DNA from: Pyricularia pennisetigena
Taxonomy: Eukaryota; Ascomycota; Sordariomycetes; Magnaporthales; Pyriculariaceae
Length of the DNA stretch: 64,000 nt
Assembly: GCF_004337985.1 (NCBI RefSeq)
Contig: NC_043743.1
Span: forward strand, 2,960,543 to 3,024,542
Direction: 5' to 3'
A program made the position numbers and the translations under genes. The notes beneath the pieces were generated by a model that worked only from the letters and a program-made list of their open reading frames with translations, made no database searches and was not told the origin of the DNA. This document shows positions 38,366 to 52,320 of the stretch, piece by piece (the stretch's first letter is position 1; each line of letters starts with the position of its first letter).

Positions 38366-39631
38366 ATGGCAAAGTGGCTATCCCTCCTCGCCGCCCTCGC
38401 GGCCTCAACCCACGCGGCCCTTCGCTTCGGGTGCTCTACGCTGACCATCCAGCGGCTCGACCCGCTCGTGGAGCCGGGCCGCACGCCATCGTCTCACCTG
38501 CACCAGATCGTGGGCGGCGATGCCTTCAACGCCACCATGACGGGCGACATTGGCGAGCAGGGGCGGTGCACGACGTGCACCTTCTCCGAGGACTTTTCAA
38601 ACTACTGGACCGCCGTCATGTTTTTCCGCCACCAGAACGGCTCCTACAAACGCGTGCCCATCATGCAGAACACGGCCCTGCCCAACGGCATCAACGGCGG
38701 CATGACCGTCTACTACACCCAGCAGGACTTCTTTTCCAACGGCAACGTCAAGATGACGGCTTTTAAGCCGGTGAGTGCCCCCTCCCCTCCTTGTTTGTTT
38801 GAGAGCGTTTGGTCTGTTCTGGCCTATGTCGTGGTTTGGTGTCTTGAACTGAACTGAGTAAACAAACCCATCACTTTAGGGCTTCCGTATGGTCGTCGGC
38901 AACCCAGGTTCAAAGACGGCGCAGCAGACAGGCCTCAAGTTTGTGTGCCTCCAGAACAAGGGCACGCGCTTCCCCGAGCTCAACGAGTTCCCCACGCGTC
39001 CCTGCCCGGGAGGCATCATGACTGTGCACCACTTTCCCGCGTAAGCAAAGCGCCTCTTCTTCTTTTCTTGCCTGCCCTCCCTTTCCTACAACCACATGTG
39101 CCGTTTCGTCCCTGTTCCCCTTTTTTTCTTTCTTTTTTGTGTGTGTCTTTTACTAAAAGCAAGAACAACCACCCCCCTTTCAAAACCCCACCTCTCAGAT
39201 GCTGGGACGGCAAAAACGTCGACTCGCCCGACCACCAATCGCACATGTACTCGACCACGCGCGACGCCTTCGTCAACGCCGGACCCTGCCCGGCCTCCCA
39301 CCCGGTGCGGGTGCCGCAGCTCGCCTACGAGACGCTGTGGGACACGACGCAGTTCAACGGCATGTGGCCGGCCGACGGGAGCAACCCGTTTGTGCTGTCG
39401 TACAGCGACTCCAAGGGGTACGGCACGCACGCCGACTACGTGTTCGGCTGGAAGGGGGACTCCCTGCAGCGCGCCATGGACCACAGCTGCATGTTCAACG
39501 CGTGCGAGAACGGGAGGCCGCTCAAGAGCCAGGCCGTCCAGCCCATGAATCAGTGCCAGGTTAAGAACTGGGTCAAGGAGGAGATTGATGGCTGTAAGCG
39601 TTTTTCATCTGTCGTCTTTGCCTTTTCGATG

Positions 39632-39702
<71 letters not shown>

Positions 39703-39783
39703 GAGTTTCAAGGCCCGTTCTGACACGTCAATGATATAGGGCTTCCCCAAATGCCTGGACAGAGCGCGAACATGCCCATGTAG
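38366..39783 (+). CDS. secreted DUF1996 protein
   Basis: Extracellular or wall-associated protein of unknown function. Four exons close to 334 aa: 38366-38770, 38880-39040, 39199-39593 and 39740-39783. A signal peptide (MAKWLSLLAALAASTHA) precedes the family opening LRFGCSTLTIQRLDPLVEPG and then SSHLHQIVGGDAFN, the strongest DUF1996 signature. Later blocks are CTTCTFSEDFSNYWTAVMFF, PCPGGIMTVHHFPACWDGK, SHMYSTTRDAFVNAGPCPAS and SYSDSKGYGTHADYVFGWKG. The last exon encodes only WLPQMPGQSANMPM. No C-terminal WSC domain, so this is the short form. Its final intron contains a 62-nt T homopolymer. Confidence 0.9.
39635..39696. repeat. T62 homopolymer inside an intron
   Basis: Sixty-two consecutive T on the coding strand, in the last intron of the DUF1996 gene (39594-39739), 43 bp before the acceptor. 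The longest homopolymer in the window. Confidence 0.95.
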
Positions 39784-40268
39784 GAGAGAGCTCGCTACTG
39801 TGCTAGCTGATTTGATATGCTGGGAGCTTCCGCTGGGTTTCTTTTCTGACCGGTGGAATACACGGCGGCAGTACCGAGATTGTAGGCTCATAGTAATCGT
39901 CGTTTGCACGAACTTGATCTAGATGTCCTATTTTATAAAAAAAAGGAAACCCCCAAAAAAAGCAAACAAACTCCAGCTTGCACGTTCTGGCAGACGAAGC
40001 TACCATCCCTTCGTGCTTTTCCTTGTATAAATTTCAAACACGACTTGATCGTACACCCAAAACCATCCTGGGGGTATCTTTCTGTCTAATAACACGTCGT
40101 TTCCCCGACACAAAAGAAAAGAGGCAAGTGAGACGCTGCGCCATAAAGTATGATACCAACATTAGCCTGCAAGGGCGGGGTGTATTTTAACACAAGCAGT
40201 GATAAGAAGAAAAGAAAAGAAAAAAAAAGACGCCCCTCCTCCTTTCAGAGAAAGAAAATTGCCTCTGC
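39784..40268. other. convergent intergenic spacer
   Basis: About 480 bp between the 3' ends of the DUF1996 gene and the second Zn2Cys6 regulator, with several A-rich runs. Nothing else recognised. Confidence 0.55.
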
Positions 40269-42411
40269 TCAGATGACAATCAAATCAAGCCCAAAATCAT
40301 AGACGAAATCCAACCACGACCCCGGACCGAGTCCAGCCTGCTGCTCAGCCCACAGCTTTTCCAGCACGGCCTCGGCGCGGCTCAGGTGCAGGGACTGTGG
40401 GCCGGCGGCCGCCCGGTGGCGCTGCAGGAGGGCGCGGACGGCGTCCCTGGTCCAGGCCGAACCCGACTCCATGCCCGCGATGACGGCGGGCCACATGGTG
40501 CTGGCGAAGCGCGGGCCCTCGGGCGAGACGCGCTCCAGGTGGCCGAGGACCTCGCCGACGAAGCCGTCGAGCTGCGGACACGACTGGATCCTGAGCGCGC
40601 GGCAGGCGTAGATGTAGATGGCGCCCTTGTAGGCGCTCGCGAGGTGGAACCGGTCGTCGTTGGTGCTCGCCACGTCTTCGAGGATGGGGGACGGCGCCGG
40701 CGAGCAGCTGTTTGCCGGCGTGCACTGCTGTTGCTGTTGCTGCTGCTGCTGCTGCTGCTTGTCGCTCTGGTTCGCCCATTCTCGTGGTGAGAATTCCGTC
40801 AGTTGCTGAAAGAGCGTCGCGATCCACTCGTCGGATGCCGGCGGCGTGGGTGGGCCGGTCGCGGTCATGGCGGACGCGGGCTTGGCCGGCAGCGGCGACG
40901 CCGCCGCAGAGAGCTTGTTCACCGCCGCGAGCACCTGCAGCAGCTCGCCTGGGCAGCCGACCCAGGACCGCTTTTCGGCCCGCCCGCATATTGCTGCCAC
41001 GGCGGGCGCCGGGAAGAGAAGCGTCAGATCCTCCTTTTGCCGGAGCAGAGTGGTGCCCAAAGTTCCGAGTCTGTAAACAGTTTTTGTTTCTGGTAAGCGC
41101 CCGGAACATCCAAATCCAGTCATTCATAATGGGGTGGTGCTTACACGAGGTATATCTCCTCAAAGTACTCTTGGAATATTGAAAGCGGCCGAGGGTGCCA
41201 AGGTAATGCTGCATCACCCATGGACTGGTTCGGTACGCCTCGGGCTCGCAACAGCTCCCTTAGGGCAAACAGGTGGCTGCCGAAAAAAGCCCCGAGCTCC
41301 TCGTCGTGGAACCCGACCCATATCAGCAGGACCGTAGCGGCGACCATGACGTCTGACTTGTCGCCATCGTCGATACCCCGGATGAATCCTTCCAAAGCCT
41401 CCGACTTGCGTCGTAGAAGCTCTACATCTCCCGGTGAGTTTGACTCGCTAGAGAAAAGGTTGATTGTGTCAGTCTAGGCCATGACGCAGTGACAGCAGCA
41501 GGTCGTTGAACCATCTCACCTTGCCTTGGGTCCAAGGTAGCTTGCCAGTAATAAAAACAAGTTACGGATGAGTGGACTGAATGGAACCATGGATACAAAG
41601 TATCTACATGGCGTGGTCTCCTCGTTGCGCAAGACTGATAGCCATTGGGAATCTTCGTCGTCTCCTGGAGTCCCAGGCAGCCGCCTTGTTAGTAAGAGTA
41701 GTGCGTGCGCCTTGGGGTTTGTTGCTTATTTGACTACTAACCCATTGACGAGCAAACGCTGAACGCATTCGATGGCGAATCCGCACTCATCACTTGGTTG
41801 TCCAGAATGCTCCACATTGACGCAGTACTCAGATCAGTACTTGAATGATGTATCTATATTCGCAGAGATAAATGTGTTTTTAAAAAATTAGTGCGTGTCG
41901 GGTCAATTCTTGGCAGCATTCAGCCGATGCCTCAAGATGACTGTTGTAGGCGACAATGAGAATTAGAATCTCGGGCACTCACCTCCAGGTCGGGGTCGTC
42001 GACTTTGCCCAAATCACCAAACTCGGTCTTGACGGTCAACGGCACGGTCAAGACACCTCCGTCCGAGGCCGAGCTTCCCAGCCGTGGACGTTTACTCGAC
42101 CCGTTCTGTGACTTGCCACGGGTGCTGGGTGCATAGCCGGGACAGACCCGCCCGAAACGCACGCAGCGGTGACATCGTGGCAACTGCTTGTCGCATCTGA
42201 CGTGTCGTCTCCTGCACGTCAAGCAGGGCTTGGGGGCGATCTTGTCGGTGGCCTCCGCTCCTGATGCCGCCCTGTCCGCGACAGGGAGGCCAGGCTGGAC
42301 GTTCCATGGTATCAGTTGTGGTTGTGGTGGAGCCAGCGGTATGCCGACTGGGGAAGACATGGTGAGCATGTTCATATTTTTGCCGAGACAACCCTGTGGG
42401 CTATTGACCAA
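40269..42411 (-). CDS. Zn2Cys6 transcription factor, Fungal_trans_2 type
   Basis: Nuclear regulator of unknown target. Five exons close to 594 aa: 41983-42411, 41742-41827, 41520-41684, 41145-41447 and 40269-41070. The zinc cluster is [16 protein letters not shown] then [11 protein letters not shown] at about residues 46-72, followed by a basic linker ([15 protein letters not shown]). The body includes [56 protein letters not shown] and [20 protein letters not shown], the helical layout of Fungal_trans_2 proteins. A polyQ run of about 11 (near 40735-40757) interrupts the C-terminal half. In-frame Met codons at 42411 and about 42360 are both possible starts. Every exon phase matches its neighbour, which supports the model. 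Confidence 0.86.
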
Positions 42412-44249
42412 AGCACCGCATTCGGACTATTGCAAGCAACAAAAAAAAAGGGGGGGTGAGGGGGAAAAAAAATCCGGACGGGAGCCAGAAGATCTTGATA
42501 ATTGTAGAAGAGGGGGGGGGATGGTTTGGTTGTTTTGAAGTAGTAGCTATAACGTGAAAGCGGCCCAGAGACAATCAGCGCACGCACAGCCGCTGCACAA
42601 TCTGCTCCCGCACATCGTGGCAGTTTATGCTTACCCTTCGGTGACGTGCAGCTGGCTGACCTGCAACACATTAAAAAAGCCAAGGAAACAAAAGAAAGAG
42701 ACGGGGATGGAATACTGAGGGGATGCGGAGCCAAACATGGGGAACGGACTTGATCTGATGTTTGGCTTGTCAGCCTGCAAGTCTGCTCTTCACCGTTGAG
42801 CTGAAGTTTGAGTTTTTTCTCAACGGGACAGATGTGGCATATACGTTGCTGGTCTCGGCTTTAAATGAAGCTGGCCAGCCGGATAATTCTCTACTCTCAG
42901 GACCAAAATGATGATGGCGTGCATGGAAATGAGACTGGAAACGGTGATTAGAGACGACGTAGATTTTTCTTCTTTTTCTTCTCCATCGTTGAGACTTTTT
43001 TTCCCCCTTTCGAAAAGGACCCCTTCTCATGAGAGGGATGATTGTTACTGCTGAGCCTCTTTCCATTGATCAAATCGTTTCTTGATCTTGAAGCCTCAGC
43101 AAAGAGACGAGATGATTAAAGATAAACTTTGACCACTCTGTCAGGGAATCGTAATCTTGCCCATCCTTGGGGCAGGGCGCGTCTCGATAACAGCTGTGTC
43201 ATGTTTTCTCCCATGCGCCCACCTAGCCTAGGGTGAATAGACAGTTTGGCTAAGCCCGTCGTAAAAAAATAAACAAATAAAAATAAAACAATAAAAAAAT
43301 AAAGAAAGAAAGAAAAAAAAGAAAAAGGCAATCATCTCTACTTGGGTGAAACGAAACCCTTGGCTGTGGTGTGGTGTCGACGTACAATCAGACCGAGGAC
43401 CGTCAAGAGGGAAAGTGGCGATGGAATCCTGGAGATGCTGATGTGCCGGATGCACTTTATCCGACTCAGTCGCCCAGGATTTTGTCTTGACATCAGTCCT
43501 GGCCCCGACTGTCAAGTGTCGTGGGTGAGCGCCGTTTTTGGACAGTAGTTCGTACTACCCGGGAAGACTCCGAATTGTCGGGTAAAGAGAGGTGACGTTC
43601 CAGATTGCCGAAGAAAAAAACTAGACGAGGTATGATGTGACAGGATATCCAGTCCAGGCCGATGGATGAATCTGAAATGCACCATTGCAGCACTGATGGA
43701 AAATTGCCGATGAGGACAGATGGATAACGTCGGTGCAGATGGACGATGGGTGCTGCACGAACCGTTGTGTTGAAAGATAAAAATGCACTGTCTGGTGTCA
43801 GTCAGTTTGTCCGTCCTCCAGAGGCGTGGCTGGTTGAGACGACATCGACATGCATGCATGCAGGCGACTACATGGTCTGCCGACCTGATCAATTCAATCC
43901 TGCAACTGGTGACCAGCTAGACTGCTGTAGTTAACTACCCACCTGCAGATGCACTACATCACTTGGCTTGGAAAAATCGGAGCAATATGGGAATTCGAGT
44001 CAGCCATGGCAATGGCAGAAAACTATCGACGGGTGACAAACTTCAAAAACGGATCGAAACTTATTGAATGAGAACAGAACTTGAACTTTGCCTTGGCAAA
44101 CACACGTGAAGGGTAGGAACAAAGATGAAGTTATTGATTGGCAGGGATGTCCCGAACACATCGAGGTAAAAATAAAGATGCTGGCGGTGTGGGGCAAGAA
44201 AACAAAAGGAGAAAGAAGAAGAAAAAAAAAGCAGAACATGAGTCTGGGA
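42412..44249. other. intergenic
   Basis: About 1.8 kb upstream of the Zn2Cys6 regulator, down to the U6 B-box. It has G-rich and A-rich runs (42450-42520) and an A/T-rich repeat-like patch at about 43262-43330. No gene recognised. Confidence 0.5.
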
Positions 44250-44260
44250 CGATTCGAACC
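44250..44260 (-). promoter_or_regulatory. B-box of the U6 gene, just downstream of its terminator
   Basis: On the minus strand the sequence is GGTTCGAATCG, 10 of 11 matches to the RNA polymerase III B-box consensus GGTTCGANTCC. It begins 7 bp past the U6 T8 terminator. It is not part of a tRNA: no D-arm, anticodon arm or matching acceptor stem is present. In budding yeast the U6 B-box is also extragenic and downstream. Confidence 0.72.
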
Positions 44261-44267
44261 CACGTGC

Positions 44268-44275
44268 AAAAAAAA
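44268..44275 (-). terminator. RNA polymerase III terminator of U6
   Basis: T8 on the transcribed orientation directly ends the U6 sequence (...CAACAC then T8), the standard Pol III stop. Confidence 0.88.
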
Positions 44276-44378
44276 GTGTTGAGCTTCTCTTTGATTGAGC
44301 GTGTCATCCTTAGTGCAGGGGCCATGCTAATCTTCTCTGTATCGTTTCAAATTGACCAAATGCCCGAAGGCGAAAGAC
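44268..44378 (-). ncRNA. U6 spliceosomal snRNA
   Basis: Catalytic-core snRNA of the spliceosome. The conserved central block is unmistakable on the minus strand: AACGATACAGAGAAGATTAG including the ACAGAGA box, then CATGGCCCCTGCACTAAGGA followed by TGACACG (AGC/ISL region). A 5' stem-loop (GCC-TTCG-GGC) precedes it, and a U-tract ends it. I place the 5' end at about 44378 from the spacing to the TATA box. No intron is present in this copy. An internal A-box-like TTAGCATGGCC is visible. Confidence 0.96.
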
Positions 44379-44394
44379 ATTGTTTAAAAAAAGA

Positions 44395-44402
44395 ATTATA
44401 TA
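44395..44402 (-). promoter_or_regulatory. TATA box of the U6 gene
   Basis: TATATAAT on the minus strand, centred about 20 bp upstream of the inferred U6 5' end, as in TATA-containing Pol III U6 promoters. Confidence 0.75.
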
Positions 44403-45038
44403 CCCATTCTACCAGCTTGCTACCAACTCCAAAATTTCCCGTCAAAGCTGCTTGCCCGCCCCTTTCCCAACTTGGTACAATCCACCATTCTAAATTCATT
44501 TTCAACACAACAACAATGATCATCGTTGTAAAAATTTAAAACGTGAACCGCACAATACCACATCGTTTCCATCGCCGTTATAATTAAAAACCCAATAAAT
44601 CTCCTTCTTAAACCCCGCAAATGCTCAAGACCCAAAAAGTTTGCACTGACAATCCAGCAACCTGGCCAATTATCTGATGTTTTGACTCGCCGCCGTTGGA
44701 TTAACTGCACGATGATACACCTGTGCAGGCCGAGGGAGTTTCAAGCTCAAAGCATCTCTCTTCGGATGGCACCGGGGCCAAATGCTCCATCCCATCCCCA
44801 AGGCAGACAGACAGCAGAGGGAAAAAAAAGCCAGATGGCCTTGAGAGATAGATGGTCCCAAAAACAGAAAAAAAACGGGAAACAAGCTTTTTTTGCTTGT
44901 TTTCAACGGCGCTACAGCTTAACCACGCATCCATCCATCCAGCCTTCATCCACTCATGAGCCAGCTTACCGCCCAGGAGTATCTTTCAATTTGGGTTGAA
45001 TCTATGCTGGGCTCGGAGACTAGGGATCAACTGCATGT

Positions 45039-45077
<39 letters not shown>

Positions 45078-45162
45078 AACACACATGACCACCCCGCCTG
45101 TACAGTGTTCAACATTGCCAGTCCACCAACCGGAGCTTCCTCCGAAGCACTGAATCGATTCA
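44403..45162. other. divergent spacer U6 / GH47, with (AC)n
   Basis: About 760 bp. Contains an AC dinucleotide repeat at 45041-45073, roughly 90 bp before the GH47 start, presumably in its leader. No other feature. Confidence 0.6.
45041..45073. repeat. (AC)16 microsatellite
   Basis: Uninterrupted AC repeat about 90 bp before the GH47 start codon. Confidence 0.93.
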
Positions 45163-47157
<1,995 letters not shown>

Positions 47158-47213
47158 TTGAGTGTTCCAGTCGAGGGGGATAAATCATGTTTGAATCATA
47201 TCAGGCAGTCAAA

Positions 47214-47252
<39 letters not shown>

Positions 47253-47843
47253 AATAAAAGTCATCAGGTAAATATACAAGTGGCTTTGAGCCATCTCAAG
47301 TTAAGCGATGTGACCAGATACTAGAAAGAACTTTTGTTCTGCGCAGAACAGACATGCGCAGGTCCTACACAAGTGCCCCTGAGAAGCAACTGCATTGAAA
47401 TATGAACATTTGGATCAGTTAGATCAGAAATAAGACAGTAGCTAGGTAGGTAGCCAAGTAGCTAGACCGAGTAGAAAACAAATATGATACCGTAGGTAGA
47501 ACCATAAGATGGAAGGGCGAGTGAAGCAGGGCACCAAGGGTACGTGCGATTAATATGGTAGATTAGCTGCGCTCGTGTCACGCAGGCCATCCCCTAGGTA
47601 GACATGGAGAATTCGGAATCTGTCAAATGAGATTTGGTTCCAGACAACCATCCTATACGTCTAAACTAGACTGAAAAAAAAAAAAAAAACTAGCCCTCAC
47701 AATGACAGACGGCTGAAGACTTTCAGCTTCTTGCCTCCCTGTCGACGGCGGGGGTTGGGGGGGAGGGGCTTGCAACTCAGTTTGTCGATGTTAAGTGGCG
47801 CAGTCGCGGGCCAGGTGGTATCGGTCGCCGGCATGTTCCCCCC

Positions 47844-47879
47844 NNNNNNNNNNNNNNNNNNNNNNNNNNNNNNNNNNNN
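47844..47879. other. assembly gap (36 N)
   Basis: Thirty-six N directly after a C6 run, in a G/C-homopolymer context (several G5-G7 runs on the plus strand near 47750-47770). Confidence 0.95.
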
Positions 47880-48622
47880 CTATTTTGCAGCGTGCAGTTC
47901 GGCGTAGGCAACCCCCTGCACTAGTTGAGGCTGAGGTTGGTAGTAGGTAGACAGGCTCGCCGGGTTGTTGCCGTGTTGGGAACGAGGCCCGCAATCAAAA
48001 GTGGAATCTGAGGATCCAATGCCACAGCAACTTGGGTGCACGGTTATTGGTTACCCCGTAGTGAGGTGACCGAGTCGCCTTTTCTAGCTGTAACATTTTC
48101 ATATCAGACAGTTTGACAGCCACGGGTAGATCTTGCCACCAGAGCAAGCATTTCGTTGATTTGATTTGCCCGTCTAGTCGACGTTGGGTCCGGGGACTAG
48201 GCAGTCTACCTATGATATGGATCCAAATATTTAAACTTGAGGCGACATCTCAGCTAGTCAAGCGTGACAGTCTATTTTGTTCTATCTGCCTTTAGATCGG
48301 AAACCAGTGACAGCCACTGACGTCTTGGTCGAAATAATTCCATGAGCCTGCGTATTCTTTTTTTTTTTTTTTCCAGCAGTTTTCTCTGCATCATGCAGGG
48401 GAACGTTCTGCATAGCAGTCCGCCGCATACTTCGAACAAAGATCATTGGCGCCCGAACTAATTAGCATTAGTTCGCTATTGCTGTAAAGAAATCTGATAA
48501 ATCTTCCGTCTGCAGAGAAAATGCTAGGCGTTATTGCTAAAGCTTTTTACAAAGATTGGTAGGTGAGTTTAATAGTGTTGATCATTGCAAATGAAAGCGA
48601 GCGGATGGGCCAGGCGGAAGGG

Positions 48623-48625
<3 letters not shown>

Positions 48626-48653
<28 letters not shown>
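48626..48653. repeat. (TA)n microsatellite
   Basis: About 13 TA units in a gene-free span. Self-complementary, so able to cruciform. Confidence 0.9.
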
Positions 48654-48657
<4 letters not shown>

Positions 48658-49085
48658 GTGATGCAAAGTCTTTGTAAAATATTAAAGAAATTTCCGCATT
48701 GCCTACCCACTGTTGAAAGACCAGGATATGTGAGAAATGGAACAATACTTGCATCATGTTGAGGCTTGGGCGCTCCGTATCGTCACCGTCGGCCAGGACA
48801 GCAAACGCCCAAATTTCCCATGAGATCGTCGGGATTCGGTACAGTAGTGATTGATTCGCGGGTTGTGCGCTCGTGCGGAAGCTTGGCAGTTGATGGGTGG
48901 ATGTTTGCGTGATCCTGATGCGACACGAACAAGGGGACAAGTCCAAGGACAGAAAAGCAGGAATCTTGGACTTTGTAAAGTTGCAGTTCATGCACAAATA
49001 TTGTCAAAGTCTGGTGGGTAAAAGTGGGGTTGATTTTTTGTCTGTGACTTCTTTTTTGTTCGCTAGAAGTAGATGGAGCTGTGGG

Positions 49086-49115
49086 CAATTCAATTCAATT
49101 CAATTCAATTCAATT
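49086..49115. repeat. (CAATT)6 pentanucleotide repeat
   Basis: Six exact CAATT units, about 850 bp upstream of the GH5 start. Confidence 0.92.
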
Positions 49116-49964
49116 CACTCCCGTCTGTTTCGACGCAAACCTGGTTTCTATTCTTCTTCTTGTTCAATGTCGGTAAGGTTCGTTAGATTGTCTGCATCTG
49201 CACTTGTTACTCGCATCGACATGCAAATCCCGCTAGACGGCACGATCGGCCCAGGGGTTGTGTGGCCAAGACTGCTTTTTATACCATACAGAGTACGACC
49301 TTCTTCACAGCAATTGTGGGTATGAAACAAGGGGTGGTTCGTTGCGGGGTTCCGGAAAGCACCTCGCCTTGCATCATCAACGAATCAAGTTGCGCATGAA
49401 CCAGCCCAGCACAAGCCCCATACCCAGAGCCAAGCAGACCTCGATGGCCTGGGCCTCGCCAGATAGACCCCTTAGCCCTTGGTCCACCCCTAGCGCCCCC
49501 ATGGGCCGTTCAACCCGTTGAACAAAAGACACTGGCTCGGCCGCTCCCGAGGATGCCTTGACGATCTAGTCCTTGCTTTCTTTTACTCTTTACGTTCGTT
49601 TGTTGTGATCAACGTTCATTGTCGGCGCCCGTTTTTTCCTGTTGTTTTCTTTTTTTCTTCTTTTTTTTTCCTTCCTCATTCGATTGTCGCACTTGCGCAA
49701 TCTTCTCTTCTCCATCGGCGTGTTCCGGAGCCATTCACTTCTTGTCTGTGACTTTTTTTTTATACACATTCTTTTTCTACCAAGGTTGACAAGCAAGCCC
49801 TTCATTCAATATCATTCAACTTGTGGAAAACTTGCCAGTGGCAGCTTCTGTTTTTAGGGACACATCAGCTCCTGAGCCTCTTTGGACGTTCTGGGGTACA
49901 CCCTCTTTTTCTTCGGGATTTTTTTTTTCGCCCAAAATAGAACATACGACTTGATAACGACAAC

Positions 49965-51552
49965 ATGATCGCACAATCACTTCTCCTTCTTGGCCTATCG
50001 GCTCTATGCCAGGCCAAAGTTCAGTTCCTGGTAAGTCTGGCAACCAATACATGGCTTCATTTGAACAACACTGACCATATACCAGGGCGTTGGTATCGCG
50101 GGTGGTGACTTTGGCTGCCAGATCGATGGCACCTGTCCCCTTGGTTCGACCCAGCTTCCCCTGGGAGGTTCTGGGGGAGGCGGCGATGGGCCCGGTCAGA
50201 TGAACCATTGGACCAAGAACCGCGGGTTGAACATGTTCCGGCTGCCAATTTCATGGCAAAGCCTGACAAACAATCAGCCCGGCGGACAGCTGGACGCGAG
50301 GAACTTTGGACGTTATGATCAGCTGGTCCAGACCTGTCTGAAGACGGGCGCGTACTGCATGATCGATATTCACAACTTTGCGAGGTGGAACGGCCAGATC
50401 ATTGGCCAGGGCGGTCCCACGGACGAGCAGTTTGCCGGCCTCTGGACGCAGCTGGCCACCAAGTACGCGGCAAACGAAAAGGTCGTTTTTGAGCTCATGA
50501 ACGAGCCGCACGACCTCGACATGGCGCTCTGGGCCCAGACCTGCCAAAAGGCCGTCACGGCCATCCGCAACGCCGGCGCCACCAAGCAGATGATTCTTCT
50601 GCCGAGCAGCAACTTCAACAGCGCCGCGACCATCATCTCCAGCGGCGACGCCGACCTCCTCATGGCCATCAAGAACCCCGACGGAACCACCGACGGGCTC
50701 CTGCTCGACATTCACAAGTACCTTGACGTCGACAACTCGGGCACCCACCGCGAGTGTACCACCGACAACACCGCCGCCTTCCAGACCGTTGCCGACTACC
50801 TCAGGAGGGTTGGACGCAAGGGCCTCGTCTCGGAGACGGGAGCATCCATGGACGGCAGCTGCATGACCGCCTTTTGCGCACAAAACGCCCTGATCAATGC
50901 GAACTCGGACGTCTTTGTCGGCTTGGTTGGCTGGGCGGCGGGCAGCTTTTCGACCTCTTACATCCTCAGTCTGACCCCTAACAAGAACGGCAACACCTTT
51001 ACCGACAACGCCCTCATGAACCAGTGCGTGATAGACACCTGGCTGAACTCCAAGACGGTTGCTCCTCCAGCCCAGCAGCCCCAGCAATCCCAGCAACCTC
51101 AGCAATCCCAGCAACCTCAGCAGTCGCAACTGAACCCCCCTCCTCAGTCCACCTCGGCATATCGCAATTCCAGCGTGCCCACGACGCCTGCCGGCTCGAG
51201 CCCGGCGCAACAGCCGACCGCCGCCCCAAACGGCACGCGTCCCAGCGTGCGCCCGTCCTCGCGCCCCTCCGAATTCCTTACCCAGATCCTGCCCACGGGA
51301 ATCTACGACCCCAAAAAGCAGAAGCCGAGTGACATGCCCACGACGCTGGTCATCGCCCAGGGCACGCCGACCCCGCCGGGAGTTGCGCAATCTGCCGTCC
51401 CGACCAGCGCGTCCCGCCCGTCCTCCAGCGGCTCGGACAACTTCCCAGGAACGTCGACTCCGCTCCCCACGGCCGGGGCTGGCGGCCTCGCCATTCCTCC
51501 TGCTTTGGGTCTCGCCGCCGCGATGTTTGCGGGTCTTTACTGTGTGTTATAG
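49965..51552 (+). CDS. GH5 endoglucanase, probably GPI-anchored
   Basis: Secreted cellulase-type (beta-1,4-glucanase) glycoside hydrolase family 5. Two exons (49965-50030, 50086-51552) give 510 aa. Exon 1 is the signal peptide (MIAQSLLLLGLSALCQA) plus KVQFL. Exon 2 opens GVGIAGGDFGC. Catalytic region: RGLNMFRLPISWQ, MIDIHNFARWNG, acid/base Glu in FELMNEPHDLD, nucleophile Glu in GLVSETGAS, and VGLVGWAAGSF. From about residue 360 a Pro/Gln/Ser/Thr-rich linker with QPQQSQ repeats leads to a small-residue stretch and the hydrophobic tail LAIPPALGLAAAMFAGLYCV, a GPI-attachment pattern; no CBM1 is present. Family is confident and GPI anchoring is inferred. It converges with a Zn2Cys6 regulator. Confidence 0.93.
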
Positions 51553-51823
51553 CAAAAAAAAAAGCTGGTCTATGTGGTGGTGGTTTTTTGAGCAAAACCC
51601 CCCCTCAACTTCTTTGTCTTTAATAGGGAATGCGCACGACTCTGTGAATTACTTGAAGCTAAACCGAATATAAAAACATGAAAAAAGTAATATTACCGAA
51701 CGAATCTTTTGATTTGTACGAGATAAGATTCCATTCCTGACGCTGGCATTCTTTCAGTTTTTCGTCTGCCGGACTCGGGGGAAGGACAGACAAAGGAAAA
51801 AATAGTCTGCAATTAATAATTTA

Positions 51824-51860
<37 letters not shown>

Positions 51861-52320
51861 TCGGATGTAGCAGTGGTCGTAGGGTTTAGAAAAGACAAGA
51901 CAGAAATGTGTCTTCAGCCATCTATCTCTTTGAGGCTGTACTCATGAATCTCTTCTTGGACGGTATCTTGGAGCTTTGGACCTACAAACCGGGGTTAGGA
52001 AGTCAGGGGTAACTGCATGTTCGATTCTATGTTGAATTCGAAAAGTTTTCAACGCAAGCTTGAACAATTTGCACGTTGTCTATCTGCCTGCCGTAGGTTC
52101 CCAAGAGTTTGACCATGCCTCTTATCAACAAAATATCCTACTGACTCGTCAGAATACCCTTGAATTCTCATCCGTACGCAAGAAACAGTGTTTCATTGCG
52201 GTCTATTAGCTATATCATAATATGCGGCAACCGGATGGCCAGCATTCCCAGCATAAGTCATCTATCCCGAACACAATGTACAAAGCAGAGCGTAGCAAAC
52301 AGAAAAGAAAAAAGAGGACC
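51553..52320. other. convergent spacer GH5 / Zn2Cys6 regulator
   Basis: About 770 bp of 3' flanking sequence with a T34 run (51826-51859). No ORF or RNA gene recognised. Confidence 0.6.

Larger units (their letters stand above)
47158..49964. other. intergenic with repeats and a gap
   Basis: About 2.8 kb. Contains A37 (47215-47251), a 16-bp palindrome at 47335-47350, a 36-N gap (47844-47879), a (TA)n run at 48626-48653 and six CAATT units (49086-49115). The last 400 bp are pyrimidine-rich, consistent with the GH5 promoter or leader. No gene recognised. Confidence 0.5.

Noticed and set aside
44230..44268. Possible tRNA 3' half (T-arm-like GGGTTCGAATCG)
   Set aside because: No acceptor, D- or anticodon arms can be built, and the position immediately after the U6 terminator fits a Pol III B-box better.
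50251..51390. 379-codon minus-strand ORF antisense to GH5
   Set aside because: Shadow frame caused by strong GC-ending codon bias of the GH5 exon; Arg/Gly/Val-rich text with no domain.
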